A DNA stretch of 64,000 nt. Source: Actinomycetota bacterium. Its GTDB lineage: Bacteria; Actinomycetota; Acidimicrobiia; Acidimicrobiales; Ilumatobacteraceae. The translations under genes and the position numbers were made by a program. The stretch lies in NCBI GenBank assembly GCA_009919275.1, contig RGCG01000001.1, positions 1 through 64,000 of the forward strand. The letters are read 5' to 3'. Below are positions 18,924-28,215 of the stretch, piece after piece; position 1 is the stretch's first letter; each line of letters begins with the position of its first letter. The notes under the pieces are model-generated. The model was not told the origin of the DNA. It was given only the letters and a program-made list of their open reading frames with translations, and searched no databases.

Positions 18924-19916
18924 GTGAAGGCAACGCGTTTCGTCATCGCCGCGTGTCTCGCGGCCGTCGTGGCTTTTGCGGGTGCGACGGGCCTCGTTTC
19001 CGGCGCGAAGAGCCAGATGAAGGACGTGAAGCGCAACACCGAGGTGGTTACCGACCTCGCAGCACCGAACCCCGAGTTCGAGAACTTTCTCCTGGTCGGG
19101 TCGGACAGTCGCGAGGGTATCGACCCGACCGAGTCCGACTTCAACGTCATCGGGTCCGCCGGCGACGTGGGTGGCCAACGCAGCGACACGATCATGGTTC
19201 TGCGCCACGAGAAGAAGACGAGCACACTTTCCATCACGTCGTTCCCCCGTGACCTGTGGGTGCGCATCGGAAACGGTGAGAAGTCGAACCGCATCAACGC
19301 GACGTACAACCTCGGCGCAGCGATGCTGGTTCGCACGGTCACCGCGAATTTCGGCATTCCCATCCACCACTACATCGAGGTCAATTTCCAGGGCTTCAAG
19401 GATCTCGTCAACGCCATCGGTGGTGTCACCTTGTGTGCGCCGTATCAGGCGCGCGACACGCACATCGGGCTGTGGGTCCGCAAGGGCTGTAACCGTCTCA
19501 CCGGTATCGGTGCCTTGCGCTATGCGCGAAGCCGCCACTACCAACAACGCATCAAGGGCGAGTGGGTGCTCGAAGGAACCGGTGACATCGGTCGTTCGGC
19601 GCGTCAGCGCGAGTTCATCACGCTGATGTTGCGACAGGCCGCGAAGTATGCGGCAGCGAATCCGTTCAAGGCAGGTGACGTCATCCACGCCGTCACCTCG
19701 ACCGTCACCGTCGACGCCAATCTCGACATGCCATCGTTCCTGAAGAGCATGCGTCCGGCCGCCGACGGCAACATCGCAAACTTCGGTCTCGAGGTGTACC
19801 AGGACACCGAAGCGGGCATGGCCGTGGTGAAGCTGGGTGGAAACTCGAAAGAGACACTCGCATTCTTCGCCGGGGTGGGGCCCCCTCCGGCTGGTCCGTC
19901 GGTTCCGGCGGGCTGA
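18924..19916 (+). CDS. LytR-CpsA-Psr (LCP) family protein
   Basis: NFLLVGSDSREG, RSDTIMVLRHEKKTSTLSITSFPRDLWV, RINATYNLGA, ALRYARSRHYQQ. Confidence 0.92.
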   Translation: MKATRFVIAACLAAVVAFAGATGLVSGAKSQMKDVKRNTEVVTDLAAPNPEFENFLLVGSDSREGIDPTESDFNVIGSAGDVGGQRSDTIMVLRHEKKTSTLSITSFPRDLWVRIGNGEKSNRINATYNLGAAMLVRTVTANFGIPIHHYIEVNFQGFKDLVNAIGGVTLCAPYQARDTHIGLWVRKGCNRLTGIGALRYARSRHYQQRIKGEWVLEGTGDIGRSARQREFITLMLRQAAKYAAANPFKAGDVIHAVTSTVTVDANLDMPSFLKSMRPAADGNIANFGLEVYQDTEAGMAVVKLGGNSKETLAFFAGVGPPPAGPSVPAG

Positions 19917-19917
19917 C

Positions 19918-21903
19918 TCAGCGCACGCGGGCGAGAGCCCGAGCGAACTCGTCGGCCGCCGCAGGCTCGCCGATGCGGTTGCCCTGCAGGTGATCGCATC
20001 CGAGAACCCGCAGACGCTTCATCTGCTCCTCGGTACTGACCCACTCGGCCACGACGGTCATGTCGAGGGAGTGCGCGAGCTGAATGATCGAGCGCACGAT
20101 CGGGTCGTCGTAACCGTCGCGACCGATGTCGCGCACGAGTGAGCCATCGAGTTTCAGCACGTCGGCGGGGAAGTTGCGCAGCGACGAGAGCGAGGAAAAT
20201 CCGTTGCCAAAGTCGTCGATCGCAATGCGGATACCGGCGCGCTTCAGAGCGTTGATGCTGCGTCCTATGCCGGGGTTGTCGTCGAGCACGGTCTTTTCGA
20301 TCACCTCGACGACGAGTTGCCCGGCTTCGAGACCCGCGTCGCGGAGCGCCGTCAGCGTGCGGTCGACGAAAGACGAATCGGTGAGCTGTTTGGCCGACAC
20401 GTTGACGTGCAGTGCGAACGACCGGTCGACGAGGCCCGCATCCATCCATCCGCGGAGATCGGTGCATGCCCTCGAGATGACGAAGTCGCCGAGGGGTCCG
20501 ATCATCCCCGATTCTTCGGCGACCGGAATGAAGGTGGGTGGGGTGAGCTCTCCGCGTTCGGGGTGGTCCCAGCGCAGGTACGCCTCGACCCCGGCGTTGC
20601 GACCGGTGTGTGCCGACACGATGGGCTGATAGACGAGCCGCATCTGGCCGGTTGCCAGCGCCCGTTCGAGAGAGTTGGTGAGCACCACGCGTTCGCGAGC
20701 CTCGGCGCGCATCGCCTCGCTGTACACCTCGGCTCTGCCGCGTCCGCGCTGTTTGGCCCGGTACATCGCGGTATCGGCGTTGTTCAACAAAATCTGCGCC
20801 GTGTCCGCCGGAGAGTGTTCGGCGAGAAGTTGTTGGGTTGACATTGCGATGCCGATGCTCGCGCTTGTGAACACCTCGGTGCCCTGCAGCACCATTTGGC
20901 CGGTGACGGCCTGAAGAATGCGGTTCGCGATGTCGACGGCGATGTGCTCGTCGGTGACGCCGTCGCACAACACGACGAATTCATCACCCCCGTTGCGGGC
21001 GACGATGTCGGAGGGTCGCGTGGCGTTGACGATGCGCTTGGCGATGTTCGAGATGAGGACGTCGCCAACGTCGTGGCCCATCGTGTCATTCACGATCTTC
21101 AGGCGGTCGAGATCGACGAACATGACCGCACACCCCGACTTGAGCGTGCGGTCCTTTTCGAGTGCCTCGGCGAGGCGACGGAGGAAGAGAACACGGTTGG
21201 GTAGACCCGTACGCGCATCGTGGGTGGCCTGCCGGGTGAGTTCATCGTGCAATTGCTTTGTTTCGGTGATGTCGCGAGCGATTGCGCTGAAGTGTTGCAC
21301 CACGCCGGCCGGATCACGCACGACTTGAAGCGTGAGGGCGAGCGTGCGAACGATGCCGTCGGGACCGCGGAAGCCGACCTCGCCCATCCAGCGGTTCTCC
21401 TCGGGTGCGGCAAGGGAAGGCGAGGCGTTCAACACCTCGCGGGGTACCTGGTCGCGGATCGCGCGCAGGAACGTGTCGGCGACCGTGTCGTTGTCGGTGT
21501 CGCTCACACCAACAAGTTGTTTCGCACCGTCGTTGCAAAAGAGCATCCGACCCGCGCGGTCGAAAACCAACACCGCATCTGCGCTGACATCGAGAAGGCC
21601 GACGAGTTGTTCTGACAACGTGCGTCTCGTGACCATGTCGGTGTGGTCGGCCGCTGTTCCGACGTAGCCACTGAGCTTCCCCGACGTGTCGCGCACGGGC
21701 TCGAGATGAAGCGAGATCCAGCGCTCATCACCGTCGGACGACAGCAGCCGGAACTCATGGGTGAAGGCGCCGGCGAGTGAACGAGTTTCTTCCCATGATC
21801 GTTCCGCGGCGGCTCGCTCCGTCGGCGATGCGTTCACCCACGGTGCCGAACCCACCACCATCGGTGTGCCACCAAGCACGAGCGCACGAAATGCGTCGTT
21901 CAC
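19918..21903 (-). CDS. PAS-GGDEF-EAL domain cyclic-di-GMP signalling protein
   Basis: ARNGGDEFVVL; EAL-type VYQPIVSAHTGRNAGVEAYLRWDHP, AIDDFGNGFSSLSSLRNFPADVLKLDGSLVRDIG, GCDHLQGNRIG; two PAS segments. Annotated GTG start falls inside the first PAS domain. Confidence 0.92.
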   Translation of the reverse strand: MNDAFRALVLGGTPMVVGSAPWVNASPTERAAAERSWEETRSLAGAFTHEFRLLSSDGDERWISLHLEPVRDTSGKLSGYVGTAADHTDMVTRRTLSEQLVGLLDVSADAVLVFDRAGRMLFCNDGAKQLVGVSDTDNDTVADTFLRAIRDQVPREVLNASPSLAAPEENRWMGEVGFRGPDGIVRTLALTLQVVRDPAGVVQHFSAIARDITETKQLHDELTRQATHDARTGLPNRVLFLRRLAEALEKDRTLKSGCAVMFVDLDRLKIVNDTMGHDVGDVLISNIAKRIVNATRPSDIVARNGGDEFVVLCDGVTDEHIAVDIANRILQAVTGQMVLQGTEVFTSASIGIAMSTQQLLAEHSPADTAQILLNNADTAMYRAKQRGRGRAEVYSEAMRAEARERVVLTNSLERALATGQMRLVYQPIVSAHTGRNAGVEAYLRWDHPERGELTPPTFIPVAEESGMIGPLGDFVISRACTDLRGWMDAGLVDRSFALHVNVSAKQLTDSSFVDRTLTALRDAGLEAGQLVVEVIEKTVLDDNPGIGRSINALKRAGIRIAIDDFGNGFSSLSSLRNFPADVLKLDGSLVRDIGRDGYDDPIVRSIIQLAHSLDMTVVAEWVSTEEQMKRLRVLGCDHLQGNRIGEPAAADEFARALARVR

Positions 21904-22040
21904 CGCGCGAAGTCGGCCGTCGGGGTCGGTCTCGCAGACGGCGACGGGGAAGGAAGCGAGAACGCGGTCGATTCCCCAAGTTTTGCACCCGATTCGGGTG
22001 GCACCGCGGATTCAGGCGGTGACGGTTCGGGAAGCGCGGT

Positions 22041-22685
22041 TCAGGAAGTGAAGGTGACGGCAGCCGCCTCGATGGCCGCGGCGTAGATGGCATCCTGCAT
22101 GGCGACCCCGTCGTCACCGTTTTGAACCTCGAGTACCTGGTCGAGGGCATACAGCGAGAGCGAGTAGGCGTGTGTTTCACCTTCCGGTGGGCACGGACCG
22201 CTGAAGCCGATCGTGCCGGCGAAGTTCTTCGCCTGAACGGCGTTGGGGTCGACGCTTCCCGCCAACAGGGCCGTTGTCGAGGGGTCGATGTTCGCCACCA
22301 CCCAGTGCGTGTCGTCGGGTGCGTCCTCGTCGATGAGGACGAGGGCGAGAGACTTGGTGCCCTCGGGGACGCCCGTCCACGAGATCTCGGGGGATGCTTC
22401 AGGCCCGACACAGCGGTACCGGGTTGGGATTGTGTCGCCGTCGGCCCATGGGGCCGTGAGCGTGAGAACGCTCGATGATCCATCATCAAGCGTCGTGTCG
22501 AGGGTTGCGGACTCGCCACCATCGAGGACGGCAAGCGTCGTTTCGGGGGCAATTGTCGTGGTTGTGAGTGACGAGGCGATCTGGGCATCGGAGGGAAGCT
22601 TCATCTCGCGACCATCGTCCGAACTGCACGCGGCGAACAGGGTGGTGCAAAGAACGGCGAACACGACGGGGCGACGACCACGCAT
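22041..22685 (-). CDS. PEBP (YbhB/YbcL) family lipoprotein
   Basis: Lipobox LFAACSSDD; SPEISWTGVPEGTKSLALVLIDEDAPDDTHWVVANI, GFSGPCPPEGETHAYSLSLYALD. Confidence 0.92.
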   Translation of the reverse strand: MRGRRPVVFAVLCTTLFAACSSDDGREMKLPSDAQIASSLTTTTIAPETTLAVLDGGESATLDTTLDDGSSSVLTLTAPWADGDTIPTRYRCVGPEASPEISWTGVPEGTKSLALVLIDEDAPDDTHWVVANIDPSTTALLAGSVDPNAVQAKNFAGTIGFSGPCPPEGETHAYSLSLYALDQVLEVQNGDDGVAMQDAIYAAAIEAAAVTFTS

Positions 22686-22724
22686 ACGCCGAGCCTATGG
22701 GACCCGCCAGTAGCCTGACACGCC

Positions 22725-23666
22725 ATGGACGGCGAGCAACTGTGTCTCCTCACGGTGCACGCGCATCCCGACGACGAGGCGTCAAAGGGCGCCCCGACCC
22801 TGGCCAAGTACGGTGCCGATGGCGTACGGACGGTGCTCGTTTGTTGCACGGGTGGCGAAGAAGGCGATGTGAACAACCCACGCCTGAAAGAGCCGGGACA
22901 ACCGTTCCACGGTCTCGAGGGCGAAGCGGAGAAGTCGCTCCTCGCCACAATGCGTCCGCTCGAGCTCGCCAGGTCAGCCGCGGTGATCGGGTTCCACTCG
23001 GTTCACATGCTCGGTTACCGCGACTCGGGCATGCAGGGGGCCGACTCGAACAATCATCCCGAGTGTTTTCACATGGCGCCTCTCGATGCCGCGACCGAGC
23101 GCCTCGTTCGCATCATCCGCGCCGAGCGTCCGCAGGTGATCATCACCTACAACGACGATCAGTCGAGCTATCCGCATCCCGACCACCTGAAGGTCCACGA
23201 CATTTCCATCGCCGCCTTCCAACGTGCCGGCGACCCGATGTGGTATCCCGATTCCGGCCCCGTGTGGCAACCCGCCAAGATGTACTACACCCTCTGGTCG
23301 CGCATGCGACTGATGGCGTTGCACGAGGGAATGCTGAAGCATCGCGGCGAGTCGCCGTTCGACGAAAAGTGGCTGAGCCGAGCAAACCAAGACTGGCGGA
23401 TCACGACCCGTTTGCACGTCGGCGACTACATGTATGCCCGGTCGGGCGCACTGCGTGCCCACGAAACCCAAATCGACCCCGACGAACCCTTCTGGTTCGG
23501 CCTGTCCGACGAACAACTCGCCGAGATTTACCCCTGGGAAGACTGGGTCCTCGCCCGCAGCATCGTCGACGGACCACAACCCGGAACCTACGAAGACGAT
23601 CTTTTCTCGGGCGTGCGGGGTGGCACGTCAGCGATCGACCTCACTCCTCTCGAGCGGTTGCCGTAG
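22725..23666 (+). CDS. mca: mycothiol S-conjugate amidase (PIG-L family)
   Basis: LLTVHAHPDDEASKGAPTLAKYGADGVRTVLVCCTGGEEGDVNNP, YRDSGM, ITYNDDQSSYPHPDHLKVHD. Confidence 0.92.
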   Translation: MDGEQLCLLTVHAHPDDEASKGAPTLAKYGADGVRTVLVCCTGGEEGDVNNPRLKEPGQPFHGLEGEAEKSLLATMRPLELARSAAVIGFHSVHMLGYRDSGMQGADSNNHPECFHMAPLDAATERLVRIIRAERPQVIITYNDDQSSYPHPDHLKVHDISIAAFQRAGDPMWYPDSGPVWQPAKMYYTLWSRMRLMALHEGMLKHRGESPFDEKWLSRANQDWRITTRLHVGDYMYARSGALRAHETQIDPDEPFWFGLSDEQLAEIYPWEDWVLARSIVDGPQPGTYEDDLFSGVRGGTSAIDLTPLERLP

Positions 23667-23669
23667 GGG

Positions 23670-23915
23670 ATGGGCATGGCGAAAGAGTCGAGCATTCAGT
23701 ACCGAGTGGCGAAGAGCAAGAAGGAAGAAGTCGTCGATGGTCCCGACGACGCCGAGGTCGTTGTTTCGATCGCGGCGACCGACCTCGAGCTCGGCGCAAA
23801 CGTTGCCTACATGCGCGGGAAACTGAAGGCAACAGGCCATACGGGCGTTCTGTTGCGTGCGCTTGCGAGTGGTGAGATCGACCGCGGTCTCACCGCAGTC
23901 GCATCGCGTCTCTGA
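23670..23915 (+). CDS. small conserved hypothetical protein
   Basis: 81-aa ORF directly after mca, same strand; its last 26 bp overlap the convergent ChbG/YdjC gene. Confidence 0.5.
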   Translation: MGMAKESSIQYRVAKSKKEEVVDGPDDAEVVVSIAATDLELGANVAYMRGKLKATGHTGVLLRALASGEIDRGLTAVASRL

Positions 23916-24741
23916 CGCGTCGGTAGCCCACCATCACCGCGCCTGATTGTTCGATTGCCTCGCGCAGCGTCGGGTCGTTCACGACGAAGTTGTGGTCTTC
24001 GATCCAGCCGAGCGACACGTCGCCGAGTGCGCGCACCTCGGCGGTGTCGATCGCGGGTTGAACGTGGATTTCGGTGATTCCCGGCCGCAGGTCGGACAAG
24101 TCGCCCAACACGCGTTCACGACTGCCCGCCCGCCAATCGTGGTTGAAATAGTCGGGAAAGACGACGCCCTCGTCGCTGGCGAGTTTGCGGAAAGGGAAAC
24201 CGGCATCGCGTTCGTCGATTGTCGAGGGCAGTCGGATGGGCAGTCGGAACTCGACCGCGAGGTCGAGATAGATGTCGAAGAACTCGGGACGCAGGGTGAT
24301 CGCGGTGAGATGCGGTGCGAGGTGGGTGACGTCGATTCCCCATGCAATTGCGCGCTCGATTTGTGCGCGGCATTCACGACGCACCTCGGCGGGGTCGGCG
24401 TGGTCCCACAGGTCCTCGATGCTGCTGGGAAAACCACCGTCACCCGAAAGAAGTGAAGGTGCATGTGTGATTGGACCCCAGCGCAGATTGTCGTGTTCGG
24501 CATTCAGCGTGAGATGCACACCGATGTCTTCACCGCGGTACATGTTGGCGGCGTGACGCGCCCACGGCGCGGGCACCATCAGCGACGCACATGTCGCCAC
24601 ACCCTTGCGCAAGGCGTCGTACACGCCGACATTCGCGGCGTGGCACGAGCCGAGGTCGTCGCAAGACAGGATGACTGCCCGCGCGTCGCGCGACAGACCC
24701 ATGGCCTCGAGCAGGTCCGCATCGTGGGTGTGTTGCGTCAT
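23890..24741 (-). CDS. ChbG/YdjC-family deacetylase-like protein
   Basis: AVILSCDDLGSCHAANVGVYDALRKGVATCASLMVPAPWA, DIGVHLTLNAE, VTHLAPHLTAI. Confidence 0.88.
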   Translation of the reverse strand: MTQHTHDADLLEAMGLSRDARAVILSCDDLGSCHAANVGVYDALRKGVATCASLMVPAPWARHAANMYRGEDIGVHLTLNAEHDNLRWGPITHAPSLLSGDGGFPSSIEDLWDHADPAEVRRECRAQIERAIAWGIDVTHLAPHLTAITLRPEFFDIYLDLAVEFRLPIRLPSTIDERDAGFPFRKLASDEGVVFPDYFNHDWRAGSRERVLGDLSDLRPGITEIHVQPAIDTAEVRALGDVSLGWIEDHNFVVNDPTLREAIEQSGAVMVGYRRVRDAMRLR

Positions 24742-24760
24742 CGATCACAAACTAGTCGTG

Positions 24761-25237
24761 TCAGCACGCGCCCCACAGTCCCCGGCCCGCGTCCTGTGCC
24801 TCCCATGCCGCGGCGGCGAAGTCGGACTCATGCGTTGTGTTCGGTTCGAATGGGTAAGGACGAGCGAAACCGAGACGAACGAGTTCAAGGTTGAAAAAGA
24901 CATTCGTGTCGGTGAGGTACACGTAGGCGAGAAGACGTCCGTACCGGTCGCGCGCTTCGACATCTCGCACGAGGCGCACGCGCGTCCCCTTCGTCATCAC
25001 GCTTTTCGTGAAGTCCGACGCTTCGGGGCCCCAGCACTGAACCCCCTTGGTCGGGTGCTGCGTCTCGGGTGTGTCGACCCCGATGAGACGCACCTTTTCC
25101 TTCGTGTCCCCGATTTGGACGGTCAATGTGTCGCCGTCGGCAACGGAGACGACGACGCCCGCGTTGGCGAAGGTTGCCGATTCGGAGCCGGACGACGAAG
25201 GGCTTCCACCGCACGCCACTGCTGTCGCGGCACACAA
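24761..25237 (-). CDS. thermonuclease (SNase-like) lipoprotein
   Basis: AVACGGS lipobox-like, VSVADGDTLTVQIGDTKEKVRLIGVDTPETQHP, DRYGRLLAYVYL; start uncertain (TTG 25237 proposed). Confidence 0.85.
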   Translation of the reverse strand: MCAATAVACGGSPSSSGSESATFANAGVVVSVADGDTLTVQIGDTKEKVRLIGVDTPETQHPTKGVQCWGPEASDFTKSVMTKGTRVRLVRDVEARDRYGRLLAYVYLTDTNVFFNLELVRLGFARPYPFEPNTTHESDFAAAAWEAQDAGRGLWGAC

Positions 25238-25269
25238 TGCCGCAGTGGTGAGGCAGCGGACCGTGCGCG

Positions 25270-26457
25270 TCAGATGCGTTCGATGAGCGTTCCCGTACCG
25301 AGGCCGCCACCGCAGCACATCGAGATGATGCCGTAGCGGCCACCCGTGCGCTCGAGTTCGTACAGCGACTTCGTCATGAGGAACGCACCCGTTGCTCCGA
25401 GCGGATGACCGAGCGCAATCGCGCCCCCGTTCGGATTGGTGGTCTCGGGGTTGGCGCCAGTTGCTTTGGCCCACGCGAGAACGACCGATGCGAATGCTTC
25501 GTTGATCTCGAAGTTGTCGATCTGGTCGATCGTGAGTCCGTTGCGCGCGAGAAGACGCTTCGTCGCGTCGATGGGTCCTTCAAGCATGAGAACGGGGTCG
25601 ACACCGACCAGGCAGGTGTCGACGATGCGGGCACGGGCCTTCAGGCCGAGGGCCTGTGCGCGTGACGCCGTCATCATCAACACGGCCGCGGCTCCGTCGG
25701 AGATCTGCGACGAGTTGCCTGCGGTGTGCACGCCGTTTTCGCGGGCAACCGGCTTCAGGCCCGCGAGTGCTTCGCGGGTGGTGTCACGCATGCCCTCGTC
25801 ACGGTTGACCTTGTGGAAGGTTCCCGATGGCTTGCCCTCTTCGTTCAGGTCGGGTGCGGTGACCTCGACCCACTGTCCTGCGAATCGGTCTTCGGCCCAG
25901 GCGCGCGCGGCGCGCTGTTGGCTCTGGAAACCGAAAGCATCGGTGTCGTCACGCGTGATGCCGAACTTGTCGGCGATTCGCTCGGCTCCTTCGAACTGCG
26001 AGGTGGCTTCGTACTGTCCGAAGTACGTTTTCGGAATCGGAACACCGAGGCCGAGTTTCTTCGACGAGTTGATGCCGATCGGGATGCGGCTCATCACTTC
26101 GACACCGCAAGCGATGGACACATCGACGACGCCGCTTGCCACGAGCGAAGTTGCGAGGTTGGTGGCTTGTTGCGACGATCCACACTGCGTGTCGACCGTG
26201 GTGGCGGCGGTCGACAGGGGGAGGCCCGCGGCCAACCACGACGTGCGGGTGATGTTGAAGCTTTGCTCGCCGACCTGGCTGACGCAGCCTCCGACGACCT
26301 GTTCGATTGCCGCCGGATCGATACCCGATCGTTCGACGATCGCTTTCTGTGCGACACCGAGAAGTTCGGCCGGGTGCATGCTGGACAATCCACCGCCGCG
26401 GCGGCCGATGGGGGTGCGTACTGCGTCGACGATGACGACGTCTTCTCTGCTGCTCAT
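25270..26457 (-). CDS. acetyl-CoA acetyltransferase/thiolase
   Basis: VVGGCVSQVGEQ, CGSSQQATNLA, NPNGGAIALGHPLGATGA, SMCCGGGLGTGTLIERI. Confidence 0.93.
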   Translation of the reverse strand: MSSREDVVIVDAVRTPIGRRGGGLSSMHPAELLGVAQKAIVERSGIDPAAIEQVVGGCVSQVGEQSFNITRTSWLAAGLPLSTAATTVDTQCGSSQQATNLATSLVASGVVDVSIACGVEVMSRIPIGINSSKKLGLGVPIPKTYFGQYEATSQFEGAERIADKFGITRDDTDAFGFQSQQRAARAWAEDRFAGQWVEVTAPDLNEEGKPSGTFHKVNRDEGMRDTTREALAGLKPVARENGVHTAGNSSQISDGAAAVLMMTASRAQALGLKARARIVDTCLVGVDPVLMLEGPIDATKRLLARNGLTIDQIDNFEINEAFASVVLAWAKATGANPETTNPNGGAIALGHPLGATGAFLMTKSLYELERTGGRYGIISMCCGGGLGTGTLIERI

Positions 26458-26490
26458 ATCGCCATCCTATGCAGGTACCGTGGACGGCGT

Positions 26491-27300
26491 ATGAGCCGTC
26501 ATGCGGAAGTTCCGCGTCTTGTTCCGTCGATCAAACCCGCGGCACACGCGCGCCGGAATCGCTTCTTCCACGTGGTCGGCAGCAACATTTGGGAAGCCGA
26601 CGAGCCCGTGGCGAGCGACTGGCACGTCCACTTCATCGGGATGATGGGCGACGTCGCCGTGTGGGCCGTCGACGTGCCACACGGCCTCGACCCGGCCGAC
26701 GGTGCATCGATCGACCTCTTCTCGTACCACGGGCGCAGTCACGAAAACGATTGGCTCGCTGCCGGTCGCGCGGTGCAACTGGTCGAATGGGCTCGGACCC
26801 ACAAGTTCTGTGGCCGGTGTGGTCAACCGACGCAACGACTCGACGGCGAGCGTGCCATGCGTTGTGCAGCGTGTGGACTGATGGCCTTCCCCCGCCTTGC
26901 GCCGGCGATCATCACGTTGGTCACGCGCGGCGAGGGCGACGAAGAAGAGGCGTTGTTGGCGCGCGGCGTCCAGTGGAAGCAACCCATGTATTCCTGCCTC
27001 GCGGGTTTCGTCGAACCGGGCGAGACACTGGAAGAAGCCGTGGTTCGTGAAACCATGGAAGAGGTCGGCGTCTCTGTCGGCAACGTCCGCTACGTGCGCA
27101 GCCAGCCGTGGCCGTTTCCACATTCGCTCATGTTGGGATTCCGGGCGGACTGGATCCACGGCGACATTGTGTGCGACCCGGTCGAAATTGCGGACGCGCA
27201 GTGGTTCCGCCGCGACGAAATTCCGATGATCCCACCGGGCATCTCGATCGCCCGTCGTCTCATCGATCTGTGGTTGCAAGGAACTATCGTCGGCTCATGA
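26491..27300 (+). CDS. nudC: NAD(+) diphosphatase (Nudix)
   Basis: Zinc ribbon CGRCGQPTQ...MRCAACGLMAFPRLAPAII, Nudix box GFVEPGETLEEAVVRETMEEVGV, SQPWPFPHSLMLGF. Confidence 0.92.
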   Translation: MSRHAEVPRLVPSIKPAAHARRNRFFHVVGSNIWEADEPVASDWHVHFIGMMGDVAVWAVDVPHGLDPADGASIDLFSYHGRSHENDWLAAGRAVQLVEWARTHKFCGRCGQPTQRLDGERAMRCAACGLMAFPRLAPAIITLVTRGEGDEEEALLARGVQWKQPMYSCLAGFVEPGETLEEAVVRETMEEVGVSVGNVRYVRSQPWPFPHSLMLGFRADWIHGDIVCDPVEIADAQWFRRDEIPMIPPGISIARRLIDLWLQGTIVGS

Positions 27301-28208
27301 CCGACGACAAGTCCCCGCAGTCCCATCCGAAACCCGATCTCGGCCGCATCGGCCTGTGGAGCGGCTCGCTCGACGGAGTCCCCGGGTCGCAGGTGCGTGA
27401 CGTTCTCCAGGAAGTCGAAGGTCTTGGTTTCGGTACCTACTGGTATCCCGAAACCGTCGGTCGCGAGGCTTTCGTGAATGCGACCTTGATCCTGTCGTCG
27501 ACAACGAAGTTGAAGGCCGCAACGGGTATCGCCAGCATCGCTGCACGCACGGCCATGGCGATGCAGGCCGGCTGGAAGGCGTTGTCCGAGGCGTTCCCCG
27601 AGCGCTTCGTGCTCGGCATGGGTGTCAGCCATGGCCACATGGTGACGAAGCTCCACAAGTCCCCCTACGAAAAGCCCTACTCGACGATGGTCGAATACCT
27701 CGACAACATGGACGGCGTTCCCTACTTCGCGGTGCCGCCGGCCGGGCCGATGTACCGCGTGCTTGCGGCGCTCGGTCCGAAGATGTTGGAGCTGGCGCGC
27801 GATCGCACGTCGGGTGCCCATCCGTACTTCACGACACCCGAACACACCGCCGAGGCCCGATCGATTCTCGGTCCCGACAAACTGCTCGCCCCCGAACAGA
27901 TGGTGATCTTCGAGACCAACGCCGACAAGGCTCGCGAGACGGCGCGCAAGAACATGTCGGTTTACACGCGCCTGCCGAACTACGCGAACAACCTCGTGCG
28001 GTTGGGTTTTTCGGCCGACGAGATCAAGGACCAGTCCGACAGATTGGTCGACGAGATCGTGTGTTGGGGCACGCTCGACAAGATCGCAGCACGCATCAAA
28101 CAGCACCACGACGCCGGCGCCGACCACGTCTGTGTTCAGGTTCTGATGCACGACGGAAAGGCCCTGCCGACGGCCGAGTGGCGCGAGCTGTCAAGCCTGC
28201 TGAAGTAG
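27297..28208 (+). CDS. LLM-class F420-dependent oxidoreductase
   Basis: IGLWSGSLDG..., LGFGTYWYPETVGREAFVNATLILSSTTKLKAATGIASIAARTAMAMQAGWKALSEAFPERFVLGMGVSHG; ATGA overlap with nudC. Confidence 0.88.
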   Translation: MTDDKSPQSHPKPDLGRIGLWSGSLDGVPGSQVRDVLQEVEGLGFGTYWYPETVGREAFVNATLILSSTTKLKAATGIASIAARTAMAMQAGWKALSEAFPERFVLGMGVSHGHMVTKLHKSPYEKPYSTMVEYLDNMDGVPYFAVPPAGPMYRVLAALGPKMLELARDRTSGAHPYFTTPEHTAEARSILGPDKLLAPEQMVIFETNADKARETARKNMSVYTRLPNYANNLVRLGFSADEIKDQSDRLVDEIVCWGTLDKIAARIKQHHDAGADHVCVQVLMHDGKALPTAEWRELSSLLK

Positions 28209-28215
28209 CTCTGCC

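Noticed and set aside
19604-20968. 454-aa Arg/His-rich ORF overlapping the EAL region
   Set aside because: Frame-shifted shadow of the GGDEF-EAL gene; composition typical of non-coding frames.
22568-23875. 435-aa plus-strand ORF over mca
   Set aside because: Out-of-frame shadow ORF; mca in the correct frame has full family motifs.
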